Counted from the first letter of the stretch, positions 45,601 through 54,169 are shown. The stretch: DNA of 64,000 nt from Plantibacter sp. ME-Dv--P-122b (GCF_030209375.1 NZ_JARVSC010000004.1:1-64000), one strand, 5' to 3'. The notes: generated by a model from the sequence alone, not told the origin. Program-made: numbers and translations.

Positions 45601-47364
45601 GCCGACCACCTCCCCGGACTGCTCGCCCTCATGAACCGCCAGCTGAGCCTCATCGAGGGGTCCGCCCAGGCCACCCGATCCGCCCAGACCGGTCAGGCCG
45701 ATCACGCGATCTCGACCACCGACGACTTCCGGTGGTCCACGGAGCCCGGCTCACCGCAGGCCGAGGTGGTCGCGCGGATGGGCGTCGCCGACGCGCGATC
45801 GCATCGCTCCGAGTCCGACGCGGTGATCCTCGGCATGGTCTCGCGGATCAGCGGCTTCCCGCTGGATCTGATCCGTCCCAACATGGACCTCATCGAGCAG
45901 CTCGGCTTCGACTCGTTGATGCTTCGTGAGCTGATCACGCAGCTGCACACGGAGTGGCCCGTCTTGCCGGCCCCGGCCCAACTCGGCGAGCGCTTCGCTG
46001 GACGGCCGACCGTGGAACAGATACTGGACACCGTGGGCTCCCTGTTGCACCCGTTCGCCGAGGAGCACCAGGTCAGGCTCCCGAAGCACATGACGCCACC
46101 GGCGGCTGCCGGTCTCCCCGCCGCGGTCGAGCGCCCGGCCCGCTGGACCGCGGCGGACGCCCGCATCGAGTCCTTCCCCGAGGCGGTCGCCATGCGGGAA
46201 CGCCGGCAGCAGACGGACCGGAACCCCTACTTCCTGCTCCATGAGGGGATCATCGACGCGACGACGACGATCGGCGACGCCCAGCTCGTGAGCTTCTCGA
46301 GCTACAACTACCTCGGTGTCACCGGCCACCCCGTGGTCGCCGAGACGATCGCCGACGCCGTGGCCCGATACGGCAGCTCGGTGTCCGCCAGTCGGTTCCT
46401 GTCCGGTGAGCGTCCGATCCACGCCGAGCTCGAGCAGGAGCTCGCCGACCTCCTCCAGGTGGAGTCCGCGCTCACCCTGGTGAGCGGTCACGCGACGAAC
46501 GTGAGCGTCATCGGCCACCTGGTGGAACCGGGCGACCTCATCGTCCACGACAGCCTCGCGCACGACAGCATCATCCAGGGGGCGAAACTCTCCGGAGCCA
46601 CCCGGCGGTCCTTCCCCCATAACGACCTGAGCGCACTCGACGACCTCCTCGGCGCGATCCGCGGCGGGTTCCGCCGGGTCCTCATCGTCGTGGAGGGCGT
46701 CTACAGCATGGACGGCGACCTCGTACCGCTCCCGGAGCTCATCGAGCTGAAGCGGCGGCACGGCGCACTGGTGCTCGTCGACGAAGCGCACAGCATCGGG
46801 ACGGTCGGCGCGAACGGGGGTGGGGTCGGCGAACACTTCGGCGTCGACCGCTCGGACATCGACCTCTGGTGCGGCACGATGTCGAAGTCGCTCGCCGGGT
46901 GCGGCGGCTACGTCGGTGGCACCGCCGCCGCGATCGACTACCTCAAGTACTCCGTGCCCGGGTTCGTGTACAGCGTCGGCATCACCCCGGCGAACGCGGC
47001 CGCGTCGCTCGCCGCCCTCCGGCTCATGCGCGACGAGCCCGAGCGCCTCAGTCGCCTGCGGCAGAACGCCGACCTTTTCCGCGAAGCGGCCCGGGCCGCC
47101 GGCATCGACATCGGCGACAGTGCCGACTCGCCCGTCGTGCCGTGCATCGTCGGCGGCTCGGAACGGGCGCTCGCCCTGGCAACGGCGCTCTTCGACCACG
47201 GCTTCAGCGTCAACCCGATCCTGTATCCGGCCGTGCCGGACGACCAGGCGCGGCTCCGCTTCTTCATCACCGCTGAGCACACCGCCGAGCAGATCCAGCG
47301 GGTCGTGGACATCACGGCATCCGAACTCAACCGCATCACCCACGACATCGAGGTATCCGCATGA
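42634..47364 (+). CDS. Polyketide synthase - alpha-oxoamine synthase fusion (KS-AT-ACP-AOS)
   Basis: This protein has about 1576 residues. Ketosynthase 4-455: Cys C205 in DAACSSSL, with His in VEAHGTATPVGD and VGHTMAAAG. Acyltransferase about 570-880: FPGQGSQ, GHSVGE with S671, and AFHS, pointing to malonyl-CoA. ACP about 1060-1130: GFDSL with S1094. The PLP alpha-oxoamine synthase at 1190-1570 has YNYLG, DEAHSIG and MSKSLAGCGG with K1418. It lacks KR, DH, ER and TE, so it should do one or a few condensations and release by decarboxylative joining to an amino acid. GTG 42634 has GGAGG upstream; ATG 42481 (51 more residues) is the alternative. Confidence 0.88.
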   Translation: MPVRPLAIVGLSARFGGAADAHQYWRNILAARRNGSTIPRSRWDHSTFFAPNDPRAVHHAYSDQGSFLEGVDRFPARYFRIPPSRAHAMDPQHRLLLEAARAAWIDAGFERRRVDRSSIGVFVGMAANDYRELTSLRIRAQLLGDDSVHPEPAEADLRAAMGARVAGVRPFHAFSMPGCLPNMGPALVSSTLDLGGPSLAVDAACSSSLVALHQAIAAIRSGQCSAALVGGVNLSLVPDAMVAFSRIGALSRSGVCRPFDGDADGFLLGEGVGMIVVKPLEAAIDDHDDVYAVLRGSGLSNDGKAEGPMTPTADGQLAALRRAYEDAAADPADLGVVEAHGTATPVGDRTELESLAALRRLGASPHRTTTVTAVKALVGHTMAAAGIASIVKAALMARHRVVPGQPRLRSTAHADALRDGRLELASRTAEPGEDGLGLIGVSSFGFGGTNAHVVLESPPTRAGRASRRAAEGPADETPPHLLVFSADDPTLLAEHLRAVLAVLEAADAPSIAGLARTLSSRALASTRLAIVCRTPAELISGLSAALEQLGGGDTGVISADVCTGVRVVEAARRIAFVFPGQGSQTPRMQSDLLDRFPAFRAAAETLNDQVIDETGVDVLAALRATDADTPSGIDRLASTEVCQPALAVTALAAVALLREIGVEPDLVIGHSVGELPAMATAGALDAPDAVRLAAVRGRHMRSAETRPGDGMTALGCDAERADALLTGIDDVWIAACNDPRQTVISGTAEALHAVSERCAEDGVAAQPLRVATAFHSPLLEPIRPALVADLSRFRPGAPRVQLVSTVTGRTVETSEELGRQLEENVFSTVRFREAIESASASDVGVYVQIGGGSALLGSIRRSLGDAPDVHVIPSSASSPDDAATFLRLLGRLTVLGADLDLASLVSPDTAGVALPIAPLPTEPYWVIRPDGPEPTTGPREPTSEPHRSPSLVEQEPRSMHHHPDDRPASPLAEAPSARPSASPRATSASADHLPGLLALMNRQLSLIEGSAQATRSAQTGQADHAISTTDDFRWSTEPGSPQAEVVARMGVADARSHRSESDAVILGMVSRISGFPLDLIRPNMDLIEQLGFDSLMLRELITQLHTEWPVLPAPAQLGERFAGRPTVEQILDTVGSLLHPFAEEHQVRLPKHMTPPAAAGLPAAVERPARWTAADARIESFPEAVAMRERRQQTDRNPYFLLHEGIIDATTTIGDAQLVSFSSYNYLGVTGHPVVAETIADAVARYGSSVSASRFLSGERPIHAELEQELADLLQVESALTLVSGHATNVSVIGHLVEPGDLIVHDSLAHDSIIQGAKLSGATRRSFPHNDLSALDDLLGAIRGGFRRVLIVVEGVYSMDGDLVPLPELIELKRRHGALVLVDEAHSIGTVGANGGGVGEHFGVDRSDIDLWCGTMSKSLAGCGGYVGGTAAAIDYLKYSVPGFVYSVGITPANAAASLAALRLMRDEPERLSRLRQNADLFREAARAAGIDIGDSADSPVVPCIVGGSERALALATALFDHGFSVNPILYPAVPDDQARLRFFITAEHTAEQIQRVVDITASELNRITHDIEVSA

Positions 47365-49517
47365 CGAACCACTCCAGAACGACACCCAGACGACGGGCGG
47401 TGATCACGCTCCTGATCGGTCTGGTGTTCGCGATCGTGGCGGGCATCGCGGGGGCCGACGTCCTCGACAACCTCAAGACGGGCGGGTTCGACGACCCCCA
47501 GTCCGACTCCGTGGCCGCGGCTGATGTCCTCGCCGACCGGTTCCCCGGCAGCGACCCCAAGCTCGTCCTCGTCGTGGACGTCCCCGACGGACTCGACAGC
47601 ACCGCCGGCAGGGAGGCGCTCGCCGACATCGTGGGCGCCGTGGACGAGGTGGACGGCGCCAGCGTCACCGGCTCCTACGCCGACTCGGAGCAGCTGCGGA
47701 GCGGCACCGACCGCGGGGTCGTGCTCGTGGCGCTCGCCGGAGACGAGGACACCGTGCAGCGCGCGACCACCGCGCTCCGCGGGACGATCACCGAGGAGGT
47801 GACGTCGGCAACGGTCCGGTTCGGCGGCATCGCGGGGATCAACGACGACCTGAACGCGCAGGTCAAGACGGACATCATCCTCGCGGAGACGATCGCCATC
47901 CCGATCACGCTCGTGCTGCTGTTCTTCGCGTTCCGCGGTGTGGTGGCCGCACTGCTGCCGGTCGGTGTCGCGGGCGTCACGATCCTCGGTTCCCTCGGCC
48001 TGCTGAACGTGGTCGCGCAGCTCACCTCGGTCTCCCTGTTCGCGGTCAACCTGGTCACCGCGTTGGGCCTCGGACTCGCCATCGACTACTGCCTGCTGTT
48101 CCTCACCCGCTATCGGGACGAACGCTCGGGCGGAGCCACCGACGAGGAGGCGTTGCGGATCGCTCGGCGGACGACCGGCCGGACCATCGTGTTCAGCGGC
48201 GTCGTCGTCGCCGCGGCGCTCGCCACGCTGATGCTGTTCGACCAGTACTTCCTGCGCTCGTTCGCCATCGCGGGACTCGTCATCGTGGCCTGCTCCGTGG
48301 TGGGCGCGGTCGTCCTGCTGCCCGCAGCCCTCACCCTCCTGGGTCGCCGGATCGACTGGGGCCGACTGCGCTCCCGCCGCCCGGCCGGGGCCGAGGGCCG
48401 GTTCTGGTACCGGGTGGGCGACCACGCGTATCGCCGTCCGTGGTTGGCGGTGCCCGTGATCGCACTGCTCATCGCCATGGCCGCGCCGTTCGCGCACGCG
48501 GAGTTCGGGGTGCCCGACGAACGGGTGCTCCCCGCCGACGCCGAGAGTCGTGTCGTGGCGGACATCATGCGGTCCGACTTCGACGTCGCCGAGGCGGACG
48601 CCGTCTCCGTCGTCACCGAGGACTGGGCGGGGACGGACCGAGAGCTCGACGAGTACGCCACCGAACTCTCCTCGATCACAGGCGTCGAGGCCGTCACGAC
48701 GCCCCTCGGCAGCTTTGTCGACGGACGCCTCGTCGTCCCGGCCGATGCGCGGACGGAGCAGCACTTCCGCGACGGTTCGGCGCTCTGGCTGCAGGTCGCG
48801 ACCGACGTCGTCCCGTACTCGCCCGAGGGCTCGGAGCTCGTCCGCGACGTCCGCGCGGTGGACCCTGGAGCCGGCTCGACCGTCCTGGTCGGTGGCCTCG
48901 CGGCGCAGATGATCGACATCGGTGACTCCATCGCGGCGCGGCTGCCGTTCGCCGCCGCGGCCATCGCGCTCATGACGCTGATCATCCTCTTCCTGTTCAC
49001 GGGGAGCGTGCTGCTGCCGATCAAGGCGCTGGTGCTGAACGTGGTCGGGCTGGTCGGCATCCTGGGCGTCATCGTGTTCCTCTTCCAGGACGGCAACCTC
49101 TCGGACGTGCTCGGCTTCACCCCGTCGCCCATCGCCATCTCGATCCCGATCCTCCTGTTCTGCATCGCCTTCGGGCTCTCGATGGACTACGAGGTGTTCC
49201 TCCTCGCTCGCATCCAGGAGCGGTTCCGGGCCACGGGCGATCTCGCGGAGGCGGTGCGGAGCGGGCTCGGAGCGAGCGGCCCGATCATCACGGCCGCTGC
49301 AGCGATCCTCGCGGTGTCGTTCTTCGCCATGGCGACGTCAGGGGTGTCGATCATCAAGATGCTCGGCATCGGTACCGGCATCGCGATCCTCATCGACGCC
49401 ATCCTGATCCGCGGCGTGCTCGTCCCCGTCTTCATGCGCGTCGCCGGACGATACAACTGGTGGGCGCCGCGGTGGCTCGCGGCGATCCACCGCCGCATCG
49501 GGATCACGGAGGGCTGA
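47361..49517 (+). CDS. MMPL/RND-type exporter
   Basis: This 718-residue membrane transporter has 12 helices in two halves and two large extracytoplasmic loops (about residues 35-170 and 390-540). The MMPL family proton-relay Asp residues appear in LGLAIDYCLLFLTRYRDE and FGLSMDYEVFLLARIQE. It overlaps the PKS stop by ATGA, so it is made in step with the synthase. It likely exports the product or gives self-protection. Confidence 0.93.
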   Translation: MTNHSRTTPRRRAVITLLIGLVFAIVAGIAGADVLDNLKTGGFDDPQSDSVAAADVLADRFPGSDPKLVLVVDVPDGLDSTAGREALADIVGAVDEVDGASVTGSYADSEQLRSGTDRGVVLVALAGDEDTVQRATTALRGTITEEVTSATVRFGGIAGINDDLNAQVKTDIILAETIAIPITLVLLFFAFRGVVAALLPVGVAGVTILGSLGLLNVVAQLTSVSLFAVNLVTALGLGLAIDYCLLFLTRYRDERSGGATDEEALRIARRTTGRTIVFSGVVVAAALATLMLFDQYFLRSFAIAGLVIVACSVVGAVVLLPAALTLLGRRIDWGRLRSRRPAGAEGRFWYRVGDHAYRRPWLAVPVIALLIAMAAPFAHAEFGVPDERVLPADAESRVVADIMRSDFDVAEADAVSVVTEDWAGTDRELDEYATELSSITGVEAVTTPLGSFVDGRLVVPADARTEQHFRDGSALWLQVATDVVPYSPEGSELVRDVRAVDPGAGSTVLVGGLAAQMIDIGDSIAARLPFAAAAIALMTLIILFLFTGSVLLPIKALVLNVVGLVGILGVIVFLFQDGNLSDVLGFTPSPIAISIPILLFCIAFGLSMDYEVFLLARIQERFRATGDLAEAVRSGLGASGPIITAAAAILAVSFFAMATSGVSIIKMLGIGTGIAILIDAILIRGVLVPVFMRVAGRYNWWAPRWLAAIHRRIGITEG

Positions 49518-50525
49518 GTGGACGCGCGATTCAGCGGCTCATCGGCCGATGACGAGCTCTCGGAGCTCGTGTCCGAGGCGGCTCGTGCGGCGAACGCCCA
49601 CAACACACAGCCGTGGGTCGTGGACCGCCAGGGCGACGAACTCGTCCTCCGACGGGACCGCACTCGCACCCTCGGCGCGAGCGATCCGCGAGGACGCGAC
49701 ACGATGCTGTCGTTCGGGGCGTTCGTCGAGTCGCTCCTCATCTGCGCGGCGTCGGCCGGTGTCGGACTGCGGTTCGAGAGCGCTCACGATGGCGCTGAGG
49801 CGGTCGATGAGATCGGTCGGTTCTCGCGTCGTCCGGAGTGCCACAAGACGACGTTCTCCTCGGCGGACGTCCGTGGTCGACGCGTCTGGCGAGGGAAGTG
49901 GAAGGACGGCGCCCCCGCGCCTGAGCTCCTCGCGGAGGCTGCGGCGGAGGCGGAGCACTCCGGCTTCCGGCTCGTCTCGATGCCGACGCGGGACGCCCGC
50001 TCGCTCCTCGTGCGAGCCAACCGGTGGTTCTTCGGCGACCCGCCGATCGTCGCCGAGCTCCACCGGTGGACCCGACTCTCACCGCGACATCCGGCGTACG
50101 AGGAGGACGGCCTCAACGATGCGATGCTCGTGCTGTCGAAGATCGAGCGCGTGGGCCTGCGGACGCTGATCAGCCCGTCCGTGTTCCGCGCGCTTCGCGG
50201 GCTGGGGCTGCCCGGGGTGTTGGCGAGGATGTCGGCCACCGCGACCCAAGGGTCCGGTACCGTCCTCGGGGTCATCGGGCCCACCGGAGCCCAGCAGGAA
50301 CTCGCCGCGGGGAGACTGCTCACCCGGCTCTGGCTCGGATTCCAGCGTCATGGCCTGTACGTGCATCCGCAGAGCGCACCGCTCGACTGCCCCGAGACCC
50401 GGCAGGCACTCGACGAGCGCTGGCAGGTCGCGCCGGATGAGCAGCTCGTCGCCTGGTTCCGCGTCGGCATCCCCGCCGCAGAACCGGACACCCGTCCGGA
50501 TTCCCCACGTCGTACGTTCCGGTGA
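49518..50525 (+). CDS. Nitroreductase-family (Acg-like) flavoprotein
   Basis: This 335-residue protein has the nitroreductase FMN-binding start EAARAANAHNTQPWVV and a C-terminal TQGSGTVLGVIGPTG...LLTRLWLGFQRHGLYVHP stretch, as in Acg-type members. The GTG start directly abuts the MMPL stop. It may oxidise or reduce the aminoketone product, for example dehydrogenating a cyclised intermediate. Acg proteins may only sequester flavin, so catalysis is uncertain. The final 20 residues are disordered. Confidence 0.75.
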   Translation: MDARFSGSSADDELSELVSEAARAANAHNTQPWVVDRQGDELVLRRDRTRTLGASDPRGRDTMLSFGAFVESLLICAASAGVGLRFESAHDGAEAVDEIGRFSRRPECHKTTFSSADVRGRRVWRGKWKDGAPAPELLAEAAAEAEHSGFRLVSMPTRDARSLLVRANRWFFGDPPIVAELHRWTRLSPRHPAYEEDGLNDAMLVLSKIERVGLRTLISPSVFRALRGLGLPGVLARMSATATQGSGTVLGVIGPTGAQQELAAGRLLTRLWLGFQRHGLYVHPQSAPLDCPETRQALDERWQVAPDEQLVAWFRVGIPAAEPDTRPDSPRRTFR

Positions 50526-50571
50526 ATCCGCCGCGGATCGACCGATCGACAGGCGTCCGGCCGGTCCGACC

Positions 50572-51258
50572 GTGACCGGAGTCGCAGCCGCGCTGGTCGG
50601 TGCGTTGCAGCATCGGGTGCCCTCGGGCGTCGTCGTCTCGGCGGCCGACGGCGCAGTGCCCGGGCCGTTCCGAGGCCGTCCGGCCCCGTCCGGCCGCAGC
50701 CCAGAGTCCCGCTCGGCCCGCGACTGCGCCCGGGCGGCCCTTGCGGTGCTCGGGCGCGGTCACGCGGACATCCCGACGGGGGAGGGCGGGCAACCCGTCT
50801 GGCCGACCGGTTTCGTCGGGAGTCTCTCGCACTGCCCCGGACTCCGGGTCGCGGCCGTCGGTCGCATCGGTGTCGCGAGCGCCATCGGGATCGACGTCGA
50901 GGTGCACCGCCCCATCCGTCCCGCCGTCGCGGCGACGATCGTCTGCGGGAGCGAGGTGTCCATGCTCGCGCGGCTCGCTTCGAGCCATCCGGCCGTCGCG
51001 TGGAGCGCCGTGTTGTGGAGCGTCAAGGAGAGCGTCTTCAAGGCGTGGTACCCGCTCACCGGGCGATGGGTCGACTACGCGGCATGTGAGGTGGTGATGC
51101 ACCCGGATCGGGGCTCGTTCGACGCGAGGGTCGTCGCGCCGGCCGACCTGAGAGCGCAGCCGACGACGCCGCGCACCTTCGCCGGCCGATGGGTGGTGGT
51201 CGGGGCCCACGTCTGCACCGTCGTCATCGTCCCGGCCTGGCGGAGACGGAAGGCATGA
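50572..51258 (+). CDS. Sfp/EntD-type 4'-phosphopantetheinyl transferase
   Basis: This 228-residue enzyme has the Mg-binding motif GIDVE (D108, E110) and WSVKESVFKAWYPLTG (K152, E153), the two signatures of Sfp/EntD transferases. It also has the FVGSLSHCPGLRVAAV segment. It attaches the pantetheine arm to the ACP serine (S1094) of the PKS. GTG 50572 is the only start before the conserved region. Its presence shows that the cluster carries its own activation enzyme. Confidence 0.9.
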   Translation: MTGVAAALVGALQHRVPSGVVVSAADGAVPGPFRGRPAPSGRSPESRSARDCARAALAVLGRGHADIPTGEGGQPVWPTGFVGSLSHCPGLRVAAVGRIGVASAIGIDVEVHRPIRPAVAATIVCGSEVSMLARLASSHPAVAWSAVLWSVKESVFKAWYPLTGRWVDYAACEVVMHPDRGSFDARVVAPADLRAQPTTPRTFAGRWVVVGAHVCTVVIVPAWRRRKA

Positions 51259-51322
51259 TCTGCCGATTCCGCTGACGCGGGTACCGTTGACGACGATGGC
51301 GCAGACCGCAGGAGGAGGGGCC

Positions 51323-51823
51323 ATGCCGGACGAGGAACGGACGACGACGGACTGGCGCGTGCTGGTGGCAGCCCTCGCGAACGACGACGCACGGACGGTG
51401 TACGCGCAACTCGTCCTCGGTCAGGAGCCCGACCTCGGCGGTACGCAACGCGCAGCGCGAAGCGTCGAGCGGAGTGTCCGGACGCTGTCCCGGGCGGGCC
51501 TGCTGGACGACGACGGGCGCGTCTCGGGCGTGGTGTTCCGCGATCTGCTCGCAGCCGCCGCACCACCGAGGCGCGACGGGATCGACCGCTTCCTGGTCGA
51601 CGGTCGGATCGTGCAGTACCCGTCGAATCCCGCCGAGCGGCAGGCGCTGATGCAGCGCGTCGCGGCGTCGGCGCTCCAGCCGGGTGAGGTGGTCGACGAA
51701 GCCGAGATCAACGAGCGACTGGCTGCTTTCCACGACGACGTCGCGGCACTCCGGCGATACCTCGTCGACGCGCAGCTCGTCGAACGGACGCGCTCGGGGA
51801 CCGAGTACGCGCTCGTCACCTGA
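51323..51823 (+). CDS. DUF2087-domain protein, probable regulator
   Basis: This 166-residue protein has an N-terminal helical, wHTH-like part (WRVLVAALANDDARTVYAQLVLG). The C-terminal DUF2087 domain is IDRFLVDGRIVQYPSNPAER...FHDDVAALRRYLVDAQLVER. DUF2087 is often fused to ArsR-type helix-turn-helix domains, so a regulatory role is likely. ATG 51323 is preceded by AGGAGGAGG; ATG 51296, 8 bases after TACCGT, is the alternative. It is last in the biosynthetic operon or separately transcribed. Confidence 0.75.
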   Translation: MPDEERTTTDWRVLVAALANDDARTVYAQLVLGQEPDLGGTQRAARSVERSVRTLSRAGLLDDDGRVSGVVFRDLLAAAAPPRRDGIDRFLVDGRIVQYPSNPAERQALMQRVAASALQPGEVVDEAEINERLAAFHDDVAALRRYLVDAQLVERTRSGTEYALVT

Positions 51824-51841
51824 GTCGGCTGCCCGTCGACC

Positions 51842-51968
51842 GGCTCAGGGACCGGGGTTGGGGCTCAGGGACCGGGTTGGGGGCTCAGGGACCGGCTCGG
51901 GGCTGAGGGGCCGGCTCTGGGGCTCAGGGGACGAGATGGGGCTCCGGACCGGGAGACAAGCTCCGGGG
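51842..51968. repeat. TTCGACAGGCTCAG array 2 (degenerate)
   Basis: Five to six units of GGCTCAGGGACCGG separated by G/T-rich spacers lie between the convergent DUF2087 and GH20 genes. Units decay towards the GH20 stop. Confidence 0.75.
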
Positions 51969-51977
51969 CGGCCGGCG

Positions 51978-53609
51978 TCAGGCGCGGATGTCCTTCGTGA
52001 GTTCGGCGACGAGGGCGGCCCGCTGCTCGCGGGTGGACGGTCGACCTTCGGCGTCGGGACGCTCCTGCCACGGGAACGGACCCGCGGCGCGGCGGTACTC
52101 GACCCCGAGGGCGTCGAGGCGGGCGAGGTGCTGCTGCAGCCGCGCCTCGAAGCCCGCGAGGTCGCGCTCGCGGCCGACCCAGGCGACCTCGGCGAGGGCG
52201 CACAGCCGCGGGTACGCCTGGTAGTCGATCACGCGGGCGGAGTCCATGTGCTCGGTCCAGATGTTCGCCTGCACCCCGATGACGTGCTCGGCCTGCGCCT
52301 CGGTCAGCTCCGCCGGCACCGGGTCGAAGGTGTACACCTCCGCGACCGTCAGCGGCGGCCCGACCGGGATCGGCTCACCCGGCAGCTCCGACTCGCGGTA
52401 GTCGAGGTAGACGCGGTCGTCCGGGCAGGCGATGACGTCGTAGCCCTGTCGTGCGGCGGCGACCGCACCGAACTCGCCGCGCCACGAGGCGACGGTCGCG
52501 TCCTTCGGGAGTCCACCGCCCTCGAGGATCTCGTCCCAGCCGTACAGGCGTCGGCCGGCTGCGGACAGGTGCGCCTCGAGCTGACGGATGAACCACGCCT
52601 GCAGTTCTTCGACGGTGCCGAGTCCGCGCTCGGCCATGAGCGCCTGCGTCCGAGCACTCGCCGCCCATCGGGTCTTCTTCGCCTCGTCGCCACCGACCCC
52701 GATGAACGTCGACGGGAACAGCTCCATGACCTCGTCGAACACGGTGCGGAAGAACACGACCGTCTCCTCGCCCATGTCGAGGATCGCCTCGTTGATGCCC
52801 CACCGCGTCCACACCGACGGCTCGTCCGCGTCCTGCGCGACGTCCGGCACGCCCAGCTCGGGGTACGCGGCGATGATCGCTCGCGCATGACCCGGCAGGT
52901 CGATCTCGGGGACGACCGTGATGGACCGCTCAGCGGCGTACGCGACGATCTCGCGCAGATCGTCCTTCGTGTAGTAGCCGCCGTGTGGGCGGCCGTCGCC
53001 GGGGGCCTGCCGCGCTGCGCCGTGCTGGCTCTCGGTCCGCCACCCGCCGACCTCGGTGAGCTTCGGGAAGGCGTCGATCTGGATGCGCCAGCCTTGGTCA
53101 TCGGTGAGGTGGAAGTGCAGGACGTTGAGCTTGTGACGTGCGGCGAGGTCGATGAACCGCAGCACGTCGGACACGGGGAGGAAGTGCCGGGCCACGTCGA
53201 GCATGACGCCGCGCCAGCCGAAGCGCGGGGCGTCGTCGATGGTGGTCGCCGGGACGGTCCAATCGACGCCCGGGACGAGCGCGCGGCGGTTGACCGAGGG
53301 CGGGAGGAGCTGGGTGAGCGTCACCGCGCCCGAGAAGGCCCCGGAGGCGTCGGCCGCGATGATGCGCACGCCGTCCGCGTCCACCACGAGCCGGTAGCCG
53401 CCGGCCGCGACGGTGTCGTCGTGGATGAAGGCGATGCTGTCGGTCCGCAGGTCGATCCGGGCGTCGAGGTCGAACCCGGTCGACGTCTGCAGCACCCCGC
53501 GCAACCAGCGGGTCGCGGCCGTGAAGCGGCGGTCACCGCCGAGCCCGGTCGTCTCGCTCAGCGTGAAGGCGCCGTCGTGCTGCTGGATGGACGCGGGCAG
53601 TGGAAGCAT
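51978..53609 (-). CDS. Beta-N-acetylhexosaminidase (GH20)
   Basis: This 543-residue enzyme has an N-terminal GH20b domain (about 1-120) and the catalytic barrel with the D308-E309 pair in GVGGDEAKK. Also present are HFHLTDDQGWRIQIDAFP and the C-terminal W-containing IQANIWTEHM-like segment (VQANIWTEHMDSARV). It removes terminal beta-GlcNAc/GalNAc from chitin, peptidoglycan or glycoprotein fragments. It has no signal peptide, so it likely acts inside the cell after oligosaccharide uptake. GAGGAGAG precedes ATG 53609. The upstream gene is a deacylase fragment sharing its promoter. Confidence 0.93.
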   Translation of the reverse strand: MLPLPASIQQHDGAFTLSETTGLGGDRRFTAATRWLRGVLQTSTGFDLDARIDLRTDSIAFIHDDTVAAGGYRLVVDADGVRIIAADASGAFSGAVTLTQLLPPSVNRRALVPGVDWTVPATTIDDAPRFGWRGVMLDVARHFLPVSDVLRFIDLAARHKLNVLHFHLTDDQGWRIQIDAFPKLTEVGGWRTESQHGAARQAPGDGRPHGGYYTKDDLREIVAYAAERSITVVPEIDLPGHARAIIAAYPELGVPDVAQDADEPSVWTRWGINEAILDMGEETVVFFRTVFDEVMELFPSTFIGVGGDEAKKTRWAASARTQALMAERGLGTVEELQAWFIRQLEAHLSAAGRRLYGWDEILEGGGLPKDATVASWRGEFGAVAAARQGYDVIACPDDRVYLDYRESELPGEPIPVGPPLTVAEVYTFDPVPAELTEAQAEHVIGVQANIWTEHMDSARVIDYQAYPRLCALAEVAWVGRERDLAGFEARLQQHLARLDALGVEYRRAAGPFPWQERPDAEGRPSTREQRAALVAELTKDIRA

Positions 53610-53638
53610 CGGTGGTTCTCTCCTCGGGTGCTGATGGG

Positions 53639-53708
53639 CCGTTCTCAGGACATCTGCGGCGCGGCTGGCCGGCAACCCGGTGACACACCGGAGGACTCCT
53701 GAGAACGG
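53639..53708. repeat. CTCAGGA palindrome family, copy 5
   Basis: CCGTTCTCAGGA (53639-53650) and TCCTGAGAACGG (53697-53708) pair perfectly. It lies between the amidohydrolase fragment and the GH20 gene, so it may attenuate GH20 expression. Confidence 0.75.
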
Positions 53709-53725
53709 TCCCGGACGGTGCGGGG

Positions 53726-54076
53726 TCAGTGCGGGTGGTCGACGAGGGTGGTGAGGCGGTCGGCGATCAGCGTATCCGAGACGACGGCGAGCGGCGACTG
53801 ACCGGCCTCGGCGGCGAGCTCGGCGATGCTCCGGCCGACGAGCTCGCGGAGGTCGGGGTGCGACACCTGCGCGATGCGGACGGCCGACCAGTCGACGCGC
53901 TCGTCGACCGGCGGCTCGGCGAAGGCGCGTTCGAGTTCGTCGACGATGGCGTCGTCACGGAGGCGGTCGATGACGGCCTCGCCGCCACCGCCGGTCACCC
54001 AGGTGGGCAGCAGGGCGGTGAGGGCGGTTCCGCGGAGGACGCCGCCCGGAAGGATGGTGCCGGTGCCGTGATCCAT
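53726..54076 (-). pseudogene. Fragment of an N-acyl-D-amino-acid deacylase
   Basis: This 116-residue frame aligns only to the middle of the deacylase family. LTALLPTWVTGGGGEAVIDRL matches LSALLPSW...IERL, and HPDLRELVGRSIAELAAEAG matches [20 protein letters not shown] of the gene at 3963-5603. It then ends at LIADRLTTLVDHPH, before the C-terminal metal region. No metal-ligand motif is present. Yet it has a consensus promoter, the shared operator, GGAGAG and an ATG, so the 5' control region is intact. A remnant after internal and C-terminal deletions is most likely; a retained small protein is possible. Confidence 0.7.
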
Positions 54077-54101
54077 GGGCCGCTCTCCAGTCGTCGCGCG
54101 A

Positions 54102-54129
54102 TTGCGCATGTTGCAACGGGGGTTGCGTC
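54102..54129 (+). promoter_or_regulatory. Operator-like TTGC repeat element, second copy
   Basis: TTGCGCATGTTGCAAC, five bases, then TTGCGTC matches the element at 1897-1924 with two differences outside the 5-bp spacer. It sits between the transcription start and the fragment's ribosome site, where a bound repressor would block elongation. Confidence 0.65.
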
Positions 54130-54140
54130 GATGCCCGACA

Positions 54141-54169
54141 ACTGTAAAGGGTCCGAACAAACGTGTCAA
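54141..54169 (-). promoter_or_regulatory. Consensus promoter of the GH20 transcript
   Basis: On the minus strand TTGACA (54169-54164), a 17-bp spacer and TACAGT (54146-54141). It reads through the fragment into the GH20 gene. Confidence 0.7.
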
